This document shows positions 26,401 to 38,336 of a stretch of DNA of 43,983 nt, piece after piece; position 1 is the first letter of the stretch; every line of letters begins with the position of its first letter. The stretch lies in the NCBI GenBank assembly GCA_022340775.1, contig JAJDNH010000138.1, forward strand, positions 1-43,983. The letters are read 5' to 3'. Under the pieces are notes generated by a model that worked only from the letters and a program-made list of their open reading frames with translations, was not told the DNA's origin and did no database searches. This DNA comes from Acidobacteriota bacterium. Lineage in GTDB: Bacteria > Acidobacteriota > Thermoanaerobaculia > Thermoanaerobaculales > Sulfomarinibacteraceae. The position numbers and the translations under genes were made by a program.

Positions 26401-26712
26401 GCCGCCCTCCATGACGCCGACCCACAGCACTCCGGACCGATCCTGGTACAGCGCCTTGACCTCGTTGTAGCTCAAGCTGTTGGAATCACCAGCACGGTGC
26501 CTGAAGGCGGTGAAGTGGTAGCCGTCGAAACGATCGAGACCGCCCTCGGTGGCGAACCACATGAAGCCCACCCCGTCTTGCAGGATCCCCTCGACGATGC
26601 TCTCTGACAGCCCGTGCTCAATCGAGAGACGCTCAAAGGAGACGCGCACCTGTTGGGCTGATACCGCGACGGCAACGCCCAACGCCAACGCCACGACGAG
26701 ACCTACGCGCAT
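23434..26712 (-). CDS. Reg_prop sensor fused to SpoIIE-type PP2C phosphatase
   Basis: This is a 1092-aa transmembrane regulator. A signal-anchor sequence (MRVGLVVALALGVAVAVSAQ) is followed by 13 Reg_prop beta-propeller blades, each with an LWVGTxGGGLDRLD-type motif, spaced about 49 residues and joined by HDPxDPxSL linkers. A Y_Y_Y domain (about 690-800), one membrane helix near 810-832 and a C-terminal SpoIIE/PPM phosphatase (about 850-1085) follow. The phosphatase has metal-site motifs GGDFYD (near 878), VCDIAGKAMPA, and YSDGVPEA. Relatives usually end in a histidine kinase; here a Ser/Thr phosphatase replaces it, suggesting control of an anti-anti-sigma or similar phosphoprotein by an outside polymer or sugar signal (inference). 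No STAS or RsbW gene is in the window. No ribosome binding site is seen before the ATG. Confidence 0.9.
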   Translation of the reverse strand: MRVGLVVALALGVAVAVSAQQVRVSFERLSIEHGLSESIVEGILQDGVGFMWFATEGGLDRFDGYHFTAFRHRAGDSNSLSYNEVKALYQDRSGVLWVGVMEGGLNRFDPVTGRFRHYRHDPHDPRSLGGNTPLSIGEDGQARLWVGTQTGGLNLLDPEGGDFTRFRHIPGRDDSLAHDDVRALLEDGNDGLWVGTYGGGLDRLDVQTGTFIHHRHDPDDPGTLADDRVTSLYRDRNGNLWVGTYGGGLDRLDPETGRFVHHLHDDRDSSSLAGNLVRAICEDHTGSLWVAMDGTGLDRLDRASGRFAHFRHDPRDETSLSADRVWSLFEDRSHVLWVGTYGGGLSKVEVGRERFRHYRNDPGDPSSLSHNIVWSFVEDRDGYLWIGTDSGGLNRMDRKTGRCRHFLHNPANPNSLSHNTVRVLMADRYGMLWVGTHGGGLDRLDPRTLTFTHYSHDPNDPSSLAWNELRSVMQDRSGALWIGTYGGGLDRLDPRTGRITHHRHDPEDPTSLASDIVREVVEDTDGSLWVATQGGGLDRFDPTTGVFTHHRAAVDDPASLSSDYVFAVLLARDGTLWVGTYGGGLNRLDRDSGRFITYTTEQGLIHDSIYAMLEDDDGNLWISTLNGLCRFDPRNGDFQNYDVRDGLQSNEFNGAAAYKSAAGELFFGGINGFNAFFPGEIRGNLQVPPVVITDFQLSNRSVRVGREADGRRLLARDIAYTDAITLSHRDDLVSFEFAALHYVAPERNQYSYRLEGLQDSWIAADASQRFVTFTDLPTGRYVLRVRGANSDGVWNQKGTSLRITVTPPFWATWWFRLAALAAIAGLVLAAHRGRTRVVRLATELRAAHDAQMAIMPAAGPVLEGYDIVGDCRPAHEVGGDFYDWFWLNDGDGVLCISVCDIAGKAMPAAMTAVMSDGMMVSYATRAASPEEIVSGLNRSICRKSGKRSFAAVCLVALDSATGSLGVVNAGICEPLQKRGATVRSLGSPGPRFPLGIYPDLSYESGHHHLLPGDVVILYSDGVPEALDPSGEPYSYTPLEELLRRLDTESLSAREILDAVFDDVSRHTRGAPQHDDMTVVVIKAAATSAPEQA

Positions 26713-26785
26713 GCTGGAGGTACACAGGGGCAGGTACGAATTCAGGAGCGCGGGGTTGCACGGATTCCGGCGACCAAACGCCTCC

Positions 26786-26814
26786 TTGACACGACCGAAG
26801 GCCAGGACTACGGT
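26786..26814 (+). promoter_or_regulatory. Sigma-70-type promoter before mini-ORF and YkgJ gene
   Basis: TTGACA, a 17-bp spacer and TACGGT. The -10 ends 8 nt before ATG 26823, so transcription would start at or next to that codon. Confidence 0.6.
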
Positions 26815-26822
26815 CCAAGAGC

Positions 26823-26879
26823 ATGAACCGCTTCACTTTCCCATGTTCGGCGCCTCGCCCGGGTTCCCCGAAGTGGTGA
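26823..26879 (+). CDS. Possible 18-aa leaderless leader peptide
   Basis: ATG 26823 reads MNRFTFPCSAPRPGSPKW and stops at TGA 26877-26879. That stop overlaps ATG 26879 of the YkgJ gene as TGATG. The ATG lies 8 nt after the -10 box of a good promoter, so it should be at the very 5' end of the message. It could hand ribosomes to the next gene, which has only a weak ribosome binding site. It is not similar to anything I know, and expression is unproven. Confidence 0.35.
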   Translation: MNRFTFPCSAPRPGSPKW

Positions 26880-27892
26880 TGACGTACGACGAAGCCCGCG
26901 AGTCGGCCTGCATCGGCTGCAGCTGTACGGCCTGCTGCACATCGCTGCAGCTCTTCAAGCTCCGCCCAGCAGACCTGGCGGACCTCGACTACTTACTCTA
27001 CCTGCTCAACTTCGATCACATCGAGCTCGGGCTCTTCCCCTCCGGGGAGTGGCACGTCTACTACCGCGTTCCATGCCGATTTCTCGAGCCGGACTCCCGC
27101 ATGTGCACGATCCACAACCAGCCGCAGCAGCCACAGCTGTGCATCCACTACAGCCCGTACGGCTGCTGGTACCGGCGCGTGATGACCGAGGAGGTCAGCT
27201 CCGAGTACCTCCGTCTCGACCGCCCTCGGGCCGAGGTCCTGATGTCCCAGGTCAGCTTCGACGACCACCGCAGGATTTCCTCCATGCCGGCGTGGGACCG
27301 GCTCGTGGAGGCGTTCCGCGAGCTCCCCGTGCCGCTCCCCGACTGGAGGCCGCAGACCGAGTCCGCCGACGAGGCGACCCGGGAGTGGGAGGCTATGCTG
27401 CGTGATCCCCGCCAGGCGATGCAGCGCCAGCCGGCTTCCTTCTCTTTCGCCGACCTCGCCGACCACTGCTCGTCGTGCACCGCCCTCTGCTGCACACACC
27501 TGATGTTCCCCTACGTCACACCGCGTACCCGGGGCCAGCTCGACTTCGTGCAGTTCGCACTCGGGTACCCCGGGATGGAGGTCGGGATCTCGGATGAAGG
27601 CTGGTCACTCATCGTCCGCACCCGGTGCCGGCACCTGGACGGCAACCGCTGCGGCGTGTTCGGTCAGCCGGAGCGACCTCTCAGGTGCCACTACATGGAC
27701 GCCAGCCAGTGCCAGGTACGTGTCCAGTTCGGTCAGCCGCGAACGGCAGGTTTCCTGCGCCTGCGCCTGCAGCAGTTTCCTCTGCTCGCGGAGTGCTTTA
27801 CCTTCGACGAGGCCGGCACTGTCACGTCGATGGCGGACACCGAGGGCATCCGCGCGCACGTTGAGCGCCACTGGCGCAGAGCGTTCGCTTAG
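26879..27892 (+). CDS. Double YkgJ-type cysteine-cluster protein
   Basis: This 337-aa protein has two cysteine-cluster halves. The first has CIGCSCTACC near residue 12, then CRFLEPDSRMCTIH and LCIHYSPYGC. The second has CSSCTALCC, then CRHLDGNRCGVFGQPERPLRC. Each repeats the CxxCxxCC...C...C...C pattern of the YkgJ family, thought to bind zinc or an iron-sulphur cluster. ATG 26879 is chosen because it is the downstream member of a TGATG overlap. An in-frame ATG 26843 would add 12 residues, and the open frame continues back to 26549 through the divergent gene. It runs divergently from the sensor gene. Molecular function unknown. Confidence 0.75.
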   Translation: MTYDEARESACIGCSCTACCTSLQLFKLRPADLADLDYLLYLLNFDHIELGLFPSGEWHVYYRVPCRFLEPDSRMCTIHNQPQQPQLCIHYSPYGCWYRRVMTEEVSSEYLRLDRPRAEVLMSQVSFDDHRRISSMPAWDRLVEAFRELPVPLPDWRPQTESADEATREWEAMLRDPRQAMQRQPASFSFADLADHCSSCTALCCTHLMFPYVTPRTRGQLDFVQFALGYPGMEVGISDEGWSLIVRTRCRHLDGNRCGVFGQPERPLRCHYMDASQCQVRVQFGQPRTAGFLRLRLQQFPLLAECFTFDEAGTVTSMADTEGIRAHVERHWRRAFA

Positions 27893-27944
27893 AGGACCGA
27901 CCGGGGGCTCCCCTTCGGCTGCGGTCCGCGATACGGGGCCATCT

Positions 27945-28022
27945 GCACGTTTTTCGCTTGCCGCATGTCTCCAACGTACCTGCAGGTACGCCTACGACAT
28001 GCTCCGACGCGAGAAAACGCAC
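27945..28022. terminator. Large inverted repeat between convergent genes
   Basis: The imperfect arms share CGTTTT-TCGC, GCATGTC and CGTACCTG on the left and their complements on the right, centred on GTACCTGCAGGTAC (27976-27989). It sits in the 251-bp gap between the YkgJ stop and the response-regulator stop. A bidirectional terminator is the simplest reading; a binding site or small structured RNA is possible. No gene is supported in the rest of the gap. Confidence 0.5.
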
Positions 28023-28143
28023 ATCTGACACCCGTCTCGCGAACCTCGCTGCGAACGGAATCCCCGGCCGGCCCTCGAGGAGGAACGCGGCCCGAAGGGC
28101 CTCGAGGACGCTCCAGGTGTCCAGCCATCTGCAGGATTAACCG

Positions 28144-32839
<4,696 letters not shown>

Positions 32840-32951
32840 TGCCGGGATTGCCTCCGATGTAGCTTGTGTGGCGGCCTCCAGCCGGGCGCCGCCGCGACGC
32901 TGCGGCTTGTGCTCCGCCCGGTTTCGCCGGTCCCGAACGCCGGCGCCGGGC

Positions 32952-33992
32952 TCAGGCGCCACAATCGAGCACGATCTTACCAAACTGGCGGGCCTCCTCC
33001 ATGCGCTCATAGCCCTTGCGCCCCTCGCTCAGAGGCATGACCGAGTCCACAACCGGCCGCAGGCGATCCCTGCTGACAGCGGCCACCATCCTCCGCCAGT
33101 CCTCCCGCGACCCCATCGTGGAGCCGATGATGCTGAGCTGGTTCCAGAAGATGAGGCGTACCTCCTCTGCCGGATCAGGGCCCGTAGTAGCACCGCAGGT
33201 CACGATCCTCCCACCCTTGGCGGCCGACTTGAGCGACTGCATCCAGGTGGCGCGCCCCACCGAGTCGACGACCACGTCGACGCCGCGCTTGCCGGTCAGC
33301 TTGCGGACCTCGCGGGCAACCTCGTCGCCCGCGGGAATGGCCTCGTCGGCGCCCAGCTCGAGCGCTCGCGCGAGCTTGTCGGAGGATCGGGAGGTCACGA
33401 TGACGTGCGCCCCGGCCATCTTCGCGAGCTGGAGGCAGGCCAGCGAGACGCCGCCGCCGATGCCGTGGATGAGAACGCTCTCGCCGGCGCTCAGGGCGCC
33501 CCGGTTGATCAGCATCCGCCACGCGGTGAGGAAGGTCAGCGGCAGGGCGGCCGATTCCTCCCAGCTCAGGTGCTCCGGTCGCTTAGCAAGCGATACCGCA
33601 GGCACCACGACCGCCTCGGCGAACGTACCGTCCGCGTGCTCGCCGAGGATCCCGTAGCGCACGCAGAGCGACTGCTCACCCTTCAGACATGACTCGCAGG
33701 CGCCGCACGACAGCCCCGGATCGAAGATGACCTCGTCTCCAACCGCCACCCCGTCGACGCCGGATCCGAGGGCCTCGACCTCCCCAGCGCCGTCGGCGCC
33801 ACCGATGTGCGGCAGCGCCACCGGTATCCCGGGCAGCCCACCGAGCACGAACAGGTCGAGATGGTTGAGCGCTGCCGCCCGCAGGCGAACACGGACCTCC
33901 CCGGCCCCGGGCTCCGGCCGCGGACGGTCGCCGAGCCGCAGCTGATCTGTCAAGCCATGCTCCTCGAAGTACAGGGCCTTCATCGTTGCCAT
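32952..33992 (-). CDS. MDR-superfamily zinc-type dehydrogenase/quinone oxidoreductase
   Basis: This 346-aa medium-chain dehydrogenase has a structural-zinc lobe with four cysteines (C96, C99, C102, C110) and a Rossmann domain carrying the GIGGGVS nucleotide-binding loop. The positions that bind catalytic zinc in classic alcohol dehydrogenases read NHLD and GGADGAG, without the usual Cys and His-Glu, so catalytic zinc is probably absent. NAD(P)H-dependent reduction of a quinone, enone or enoyl compound fits better than alcohol oxidation. ATG 33992 is preferred because GGAGG lies 6 nt upstream; ATG 33983 is the alternative. It is first in a reverse-strand unit with pcnB-like, ligA and the response regulator. 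Confidence 0.85.
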   Translation of the reverse strand: MATMKALYFEEHGLTDQLRLGDRPRPEPGAGEVRVRLRAAALNHLDLFVLGGLPGIPVALPHIGGADGAGEVEALGSGVDGVAVGDEVIFDPGLSCGACESCLKGEQSLCVRYGILGEHADGTFAEAVVVPAVSLAKRPEHLSWEESAALPLTFLTAWRMLINRGALSAGESVLIHGIGGGVSLACLQLAKMAGAHVIVTSRSSDKLARALELGADEAIPAGDEVAREVRKLTGKRGVDVVVDSVGRATWMQSLKSAAKGGRIVTCGATTGPDPAEEVRLIFWNQLSIIGSTMGSREDWRRMVAAVSRDRLRPVVDSVMPLSEGRKGYERMEEARQFGKIVLDCGA

Positions 33993-34008
33993 CCATCGCC
34001 TCCAAGGC

Positions 34009-34035
34009 AAAAAGCACCCCGCAGATGCGGGGTGC
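34009..34035 (-). terminator. Intrinsic terminator of the Ig-like protein gene
   Basis: Read on the reverse strand, GCACCCCGCA and its perfect 10-bp complement around a 2-nt loop are followed by TTTTT. It is a textbook rho-independent terminator 25 bp after the stop at 34061. Confidence 0.9.
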
Positions 34036-34060
34036 GTTGTTCATCAGCTCTGTTGCAAGG

Positions 34061-35713
34061 TCAGTTCAGGTTGTCCACCACGAAGGTCCGCTGACCGACG
34101 TAGGTCTCGCTCCCGAACGAGTCCTGCACGCGGATAACCAGCCTGTGCTCGCCGTCGGTGAGCGTCGTGGTGTCGAGGTCGAAGCGGTACCCCGCGTAGC
34201 CGCACACCGTCGGTGCGTACCAGGGGAAGGTGGTGCACACCTCGGGAGACGCAAGGCCGAAGTTGGCATAGCCGACGATGTCGCCGTCGATCATGACCTC
34301 GACCTTCAAGATGCGGTCGGGGTCGATCGCCCAGCCGGTGACCGGGGTGACGCCGGCGGTACGCTCCATGTTGGCAGGCGTGTAGATGTCGCCGCTGGAC
34401 GGGCGGTCCGGATCATCGTTGCAGTCGACGATCACCGGTATGGTACCGATGGTACCGGTGTTCCCCGCCACGTCCCCCGCCACCACGGACAAATAGTGCA
34501 GACCCTGGTGAACGCCACGGTCGAGTACCAGCGACGAGGGGTTGATCGCGAAGTCGAAGCCGGAGTCCTTGGAGGCCGGCACGTCGGGAAGGAGCTTGAA
34601 CACGTCCGGCCGCTCGATGCCGTAGTAGTTGACGTCCCGTAGAAAGAGCGGGAAGTAGAATTCGTCCGTCCACGTGTTCTTCAGCTCAACGCCGTCCAGC
34701 ATCAGCTTGACCCAGGCGACGCCGCCGGGATCGGTGCTGGAGCCGACATCCGCGGCCCAGCCCCAGATCAGCTCCCACTGATCGGGGTCGTTGTAGTTCG
34801 GGCCGGACCAGCCGCCCGGGTTGTCGCAGCCGGTCGCGAACAGGTAGTGGTTGGCGATCGGCCACTCGATCCGCCCGAACGGAACGAGGTTGCGACCGTT
34901 ATTCATGATCTGGACGAAACGCCGCCCGATGACCCTTGTCGCGCCCTCGTCATCCCGTAGCCGGACCGCCAGGGTGTGCACTCCGTTGGTGAACGTCGAG
35001 GTGTTCAGCATGCGGATGAATCCCGCGTTGGCGCTATTCGGGATCGACGGAAAGCGGTGGTTGACGTCGGGCCGTGGGACTCCGGAGTTGGCCTGGCCGA
35101 TGACCTGCCCGTCCACCATGACCTCGATATCCACCACTTCGGTGTTATCGAGGGCCCATCCTGTGACCGGGAACACACCATTCATGGGTTGATTCGGTCC
35201 AGGCATCTCCAACTCACCAAAAGGAGCCTGATTGAGGTCCTTGTCGACGACCACGGTTCGCGTTCCGAAGTCCTCGACCGAGGCATCGCTGAAGGTAATC
35301 CGCACGAAAATCGTATGCGCGCCGTTGGTCAGGTCCTCGGCGTTAAACGAGGTGCTAAACCCGGGCCGGGCGTTGAGTGTTCCGGCGTACCACGGGTACG
35401 CCTGAAGCACGTCGTATCGCGGCTGGTTGAGGTCCGCAGAGGCAACAAAAACACCGTCCACGAACAGGTCGATATTGCTCACTCCGCGATCGTCGATAAC
35501 CCACCCGGAGACCTCAACAACCCCCGCCACTGTTGCGTTTTCAGGGGGCGTATCGAGGTGGAACACGGTGCCCTCTGCGAGGGCCGAACGGGCTGAGGCG
35601 ATGGTCCCCGCCGTGGAATTGGACCGCGCGACGTGAGTCGTCGCACAGAGAGCCGTCGCCGGGATCGCCAGAGCCGCCGTAACGAGCGCAACACCGATGG
35701 CCGGATGACGCAT
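34061..35713 (-). CDS. Secreted protein with bacterial Ig-like repeats
   Basis: This 550-aa exported protein starts with a signal peptide (MRHPAIGVALVTAALAIPAT.., cleavage near ALC-A). Four Ig-like units follow, each with a strand VxGWAxDxxxVxxIxVxVDGxxVGxA: GWVIDDRG, GWALDNTE, GWAADVGS and GWAIDPDR are the marks. TNGVHTLAVRLRD-type end strands close each unit. No catalytic domain or anchor is seen, so a structural, adhesive or carbohydrate-binding role is likely but unproven. ATG 35713 is 7 nt after GGAGG; ATG 35719 is too close to it. A clear promoter lies at 35768-35795 and a terminator follows, so the gene is monocistronic. Confidence 0.82.
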   Translation of the reverse strand: MRHPAIGVALVTAALAIPATALCATTHVARSNSTAGTIASARSALAEGTVFHLDTPPENATVAGVVEVSGWVIDDRGVSNIDLFVDGVFVASADLNQPRYDVLQAYPWYAGTLNARPGFSTSFNAEDLTNGAHTIFVRITFSDASVEDFGTRTVVVDKDLNQAPFGELEMPGPNQPMNGVFPVTGWALDNTEVVDIEVMVDGQVIGQANSGVPRPDVNHRFPSIPNSANAGFIRMLNTSTFTNGVHTLAVRLRDDEGATRVIGRRFVQIMNNGRNLVPFGRIEWPIANHYLFATGCDNPGGWSGPNYNDPDQWELIWGWAADVGSSTDPGGVAWVKLMLDGVELKNTWTDEFYFPLFLRDVNYYGIERPDVFKLLPDVPASKDSGFDFAINPSSLVLDRGVHQGLHYLSVVAGDVAGNTGTIGTIPVIVDCNDDPDRPSSGDIYTPANMERTAGVTPVTGWAIDPDRILKVEVMIDGDIVGYANFGLASPEVCTTFPWYAPTVCGYAGYRFDLDTTTLTDGEHRLVIRVQDSFGSETYVGQRTFVVDNLN

Positions 35714-35767
35714 TTTCATACCTCCGTGGACCGCGAATACATGCACTGGAACACCTCTCTTCGCCAT

Positions 35768-35795
35768 CTTATACCACAGGCCACAAGCCGGTCAA
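35768..35795 (-). promoter_or_regulatory. Sigma-70-type promoter of the Ig-like protein gene
   Basis: On the reverse strand: TTGACC, a 16-bp spacer and TATAAG preceded by TGG. It lies about 50 nt upstream of the chosen start. Confidence 0.7.
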
Positions 35796-35830
35796 ACCAA
35801 AACCAGCCGGAAACCGTTGTTTTTCAACCG

Positions 35831-36805
35831 TCAAGAGACACCGTCCTCGAGGCCCGCCAGCTCTTCCAGGTGGGCACGTACGGACGTTGCGGTGGCCCCG
35901 GGATGGTAACCACCTTCGAGCACCGAGATCAGGCGACCCTCAGACCAGGTTTCGGATGCCTGAACGACCGCCCGTGTCATCCGCCTGTAGCCCTCCTCGG
36001 TGAGCCCCATCCCCCCGACAGGGTCGCTCTGGTGGCCGTCAAAACCGGCCGAGAGGAGGATTACGGCCGGCCGTATGCGGTTTGCCAGCTCCTCGAGAGC
36101 GGCCTCGAACGCCGAAGCGTAGACGGCATCTCTCGCGCCGACAGCCAGCGGCACGTTGAGCGTCATGCCCAACCCCGGGCCCTCGCCGGTCTCGTCGCCC
36201 GCGCCGGTGCCGGGGAAGAACGGGTAGCGGTGAACGGACAGGTAACCGACATCTCCCCGATCGTAGAACATGTGCTGGGTACCGTTGCCGTGATGCACGT
36301 CATAGTCAGCGATGAGCACCGGCACACCCCATGCTCGTGCGATGACCTCGGCAACCAGGGCGATGTTGTTGAAAAAGCAGAAGCCTTTGGCCCGATCGCG
36401 TTCGGCGTGATGGCCGGGCGGGCGAATCGCGAGGAAGGCACGCGTCAGGCGCCCGTTGACGAGGTCGAGAGCGGTCTGCACGGCGATCCCGGCGGCCGCC
36501 ACAGCGGCCCGGAAGGAGCCCGAGGAGACCGGGTTGTCGGTCGAGTCGACGTAGCCCGGCGCCGCCTGGGAGGCCGTGCGCAAGCGCTCGACCAGCGCCC
36601 CGTCGTGCAGCCACCTGACGACACCGAGGGTGTCATCCTCGGGCGACAGCGCCGCTTCCCGCTCGAGCTCCCATCTCCCGCCGGCGTCCTCCAGAGACGT
36701 CAGCACGGTGCGCAGCCGTCCCGGTGCCTCCGGGTGCCCGAGCACCGGGACATGATCGAGACAGCTCGGATGCGATCTCACGATAACGGTGTGGGTTGCC
36801 TTCAC
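35831..36805 (-). CDS. Histone-deacetylase-family (AcuC/AphA-like) deacetylase
   Basis: This 324-aa zinc hydrolase of the arginase/deacetylase fold removes acyl groups from lysine side chains or polyamines. The family motifs are complete: RPPGHHAE (charge-relay His pair), GFCFFNN, DYDVHHGNGTQ (zinc-binding Asp and His), LSAGFDGHQSDP (zinc Asp) and a terminal LEGGYH. GTG 36805 is the start; a TATGAT box ends 6 nt before it and no ribosome binding site is present. It is divergent from the flippase-like gene with only 25 bp between starts. The true substrate (protein, acetyl-CoA synthetase, acetylpolyamine) is not shown by context. Confidence 0.92.
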   Translation of the reverse strand: MKATHTVIVRSHPSCLDHVPVLGHPEAPGRLRTVLTSLEDAGGRWELEREAALSPEDDTLGVVRWLHDGALVERLRTASQAAPGYVDSTDNPVSSGSFRAAVAAAGIAVQTALDLVNGRLTRAFLAIRPPGHHAERDRAKGFCFFNNIALVAEVIARAWGVPVLIADYDVHHGNGTQHMFYDRGDVGYLSVHRYPFFPGTGAGDETGEGPGLGMTLNVPLAVGARDAVYASAFEAALEELANRIRPAVILLSAGFDGHQSDPVGGMGLTEEGYRRMTRAVVQASETWSEGRLISVLEGGYHPGATATSVRAHLEELAGLEDGVS

Positions 36806-36811
36806 GGGGGC

Positions 36812-36821
36812 ATCATACTAC
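36812..36821. promoter_or_regulatory. Overlapping divergent -10 boxes
   Basis: In the 25-bp gap between two divergent starts, TATGAT (36812-36817, reverse) points to the deacetylase GTG 6 nt away, and TACTAC (36816-36821, forward) lies 9 nt before GTG 36831. The boxes overlap, so the two polymerases could not bind together. The forward box is a weak match. Confidence 0.4.
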
Positions 36822-36830
36822 CCTGCCGCC

Positions 36831-37865
36831 GTGACAAAACGAACGCTGCGGGTGGTCATCTCGCTCGCACTCATGGTGGCCCTACTGGCGTTCTTTCTGT
36901 GGAACGTCGACTTCGGCAAGGTCGCCGAGGCGCTCGAGGACTCCCATCCGCTCTGGCTCCTGATCGCGACCGCTCTCGCGCTGCTGAGCTACTGGCTGCG
37001 CGCCGTTCGCTGGGCATTCATCCTGCGGCCGGTCGGCAAGGTCCGCCACTCGTCGGTGGTTCTCACGACCGCGGTCGGCTACGCTGCCATGACCCTGCTG
37101 CCGGCCCGAATGGGCGACATCGTGCGCCCTGTGCTGCTGGCCCGCAGGGACAACCTCCCGGTGTCCGCGACCCTGGCCTCGATTCTCACGGAGCGGCTGT
37201 TCGACCTGTGGACGGTAGTCTTCTTCTTCCTGCTGTTCGTTCTCAACCCGCCGGCCATGACCCTCAGAGGAGAGGCACGAAGCTACCTGCACACGCTGAC
37301 CACGAGCGGGTGGGTCATCGCTGCCGGTCTGGTAGTCGGATCGCTGGTCCTGCTGGGGCTGTTTCGCTATCAGGAACGGTTCGTCCAGCTGCTGGCATGG
37401 CCCGTCGGTCGCTTCCTGCCGCGCTGGAAGGGACCGGTCAGCCGCTTTTTCGACCACTTTCTCAACGGCCTGCGGGTCTTGCAACGTCCCCGCGACCTGC
37501 TGATCACGGTCGGCGCTTCGCTGCTGATGTGGTGGGTCATCTACTGGCAGGTGTGGGCAACCCTGATCGCCTTCGACATCCACCTGCCGCTGCGGGCCGC
37601 CTACCTGATTGTCACCCTGGCCGTGATCGGGCTCGCGATCCCGACGCCCGGCGGCGTCGGCGGCTTCCACAAGGCAGCTCAGATCGGTCTCACCTCGTTT
37701 TTCGGCATCGAGCTCAACGAGGCAACCGGGATCGCCATCGCCTACCATGCGATCTGCTTTCTGCCGATCACCATCATCGGTTTGGCGTGCCTGCCGGTGC
37801 TCGGCCTGTCGCTGCGCGAAACCAGCCACATCGCCGATCAGGGCCTTCCGGCGACGGAGGAATGA
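36831..37865 (+). CDS. UPF0104/MprF-N-like integral membrane flippase-domain protein
   Basis: This 344-aa protein with about eight membrane helices belongs to the lysylphosphatidylglycerol synthase transmembrane (AglD/MprF N-terminal, UPF0104) family, thought to flip lipids or lipid-linked intermediates. Family marks are YWLRAVRWAFIL, ARMGDIVRPVLLARR, TERLFDLWTV and TPGGVGGFHKAAQIG. There is no C-terminal synthase domain. GTG 36831 begins just before the first helix and has no ribosome binding site. An in-frame GTG at 36789 would overlap the divergent gene. The stop is 3 nt before nrdR, so it probably leads that operon. Substrate unknown. Confidence 0.82.
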   Translation: MTKRTLRVVISLALMVALLAFFLWNVDFGKVAEALEDSHPLWLLIATALALLSYWLRAVRWAFILRPVGKVRHSSVVLTTAVGYAAMTLLPARMGDIVRPVLLARRDNLPVSATLASILTERLFDLWTVVFFFLLFVLNPPAMTLRGEARSYLHTLTTSGWVIAAGLVVGSLVLLGLFRYQERFVQLLAWPVGRFLPRWKGPVSRFFDHFLNGLRVLQRPRDLLITVGASLLMWWVIYWQVWATLIAFDIHLPLRAAYLIVTLAVIGLAIPTPGGVGGFHKAAQIGLTSFFGIELNEATGIAIAYHAICFLPITIIGLACLPVLGLSLRETSHIADQGLPATEE

Positions 37866-37868
37866 GCG

Positions 37869-38336
37869 ATGCGGTGCCCGTTCTGCGGCTCTGAGGACAG
37901 CCGAGTGGTCGACTCGCGCGAAGCGCGGGACGGCGCCGAGACCCGGCGGCGTCGAGAATGCGCGGGGTGCAGCCGACGGTTTACGACCTATGAGAGGGTC
38001 GAGGAGGTCCCGCCCTCGGTCGTCAAGCGCGACGGCAGGCGGGAGACCTTCGACCGTGACAAGCTCCTCGGTGGGCTGGTCAAGGCATGTGAAAAGCGGG
38101 CCGTACCGCGGCTCGAGCTGCAGCGAATCGCCGACCTGGTGGAGGCGGAGCTGGCATCCCGCGAGGAGCGGGAGATGTCGACAGAGGAGATCGGCAACAT
38201 GGTGATCTCTACGCTGCGCGACCTCGACCAGGTCGCCTACGTTCGCTTCGCGAGCGTCTACCGGCGCTTCGAAGACGTCAATCAGTTCATGGAGGAGCTG
38301 CGGCGGCTGCTTCTCAACCGGGAGGACACAAAGTGA
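37869..38336 (+). CDS. nrdR: Transcriptional repressor NrdR
   Basis: This 155-aa regulator senses ATP/dATP and represses ribonucleotide reductase genes by binding NrdR boxes. The N-terminal zinc ribbon is complete (C3, C6, C31, C34, with RRRREC and [10 protein letters not shown]). The ATP-cone follows ([20 protein letters not shown].. to [13 protein letters not shown]). The length is typical. GGAGG precedes the ATG, 3 nt after the previous stop. The stop overlaps the Hsp20 start as GTGA. No reductase gene is in the window; nrdR beside other housekeeping genes is common. Confidence 0.97.
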   Translation: MRCPFCGSEDSRVVDSREARDGAETRRRRECAGCSRRFTTYERVEEVPPSVVKRDGRRETFDRDKLLGGLVKACEKRAVPRLELQRIADLVEAELASREEREMSTEEIGNMVISTLRDLDQVAYVRFASVYRRFEDVNQFMEELRRLLLNREDTK

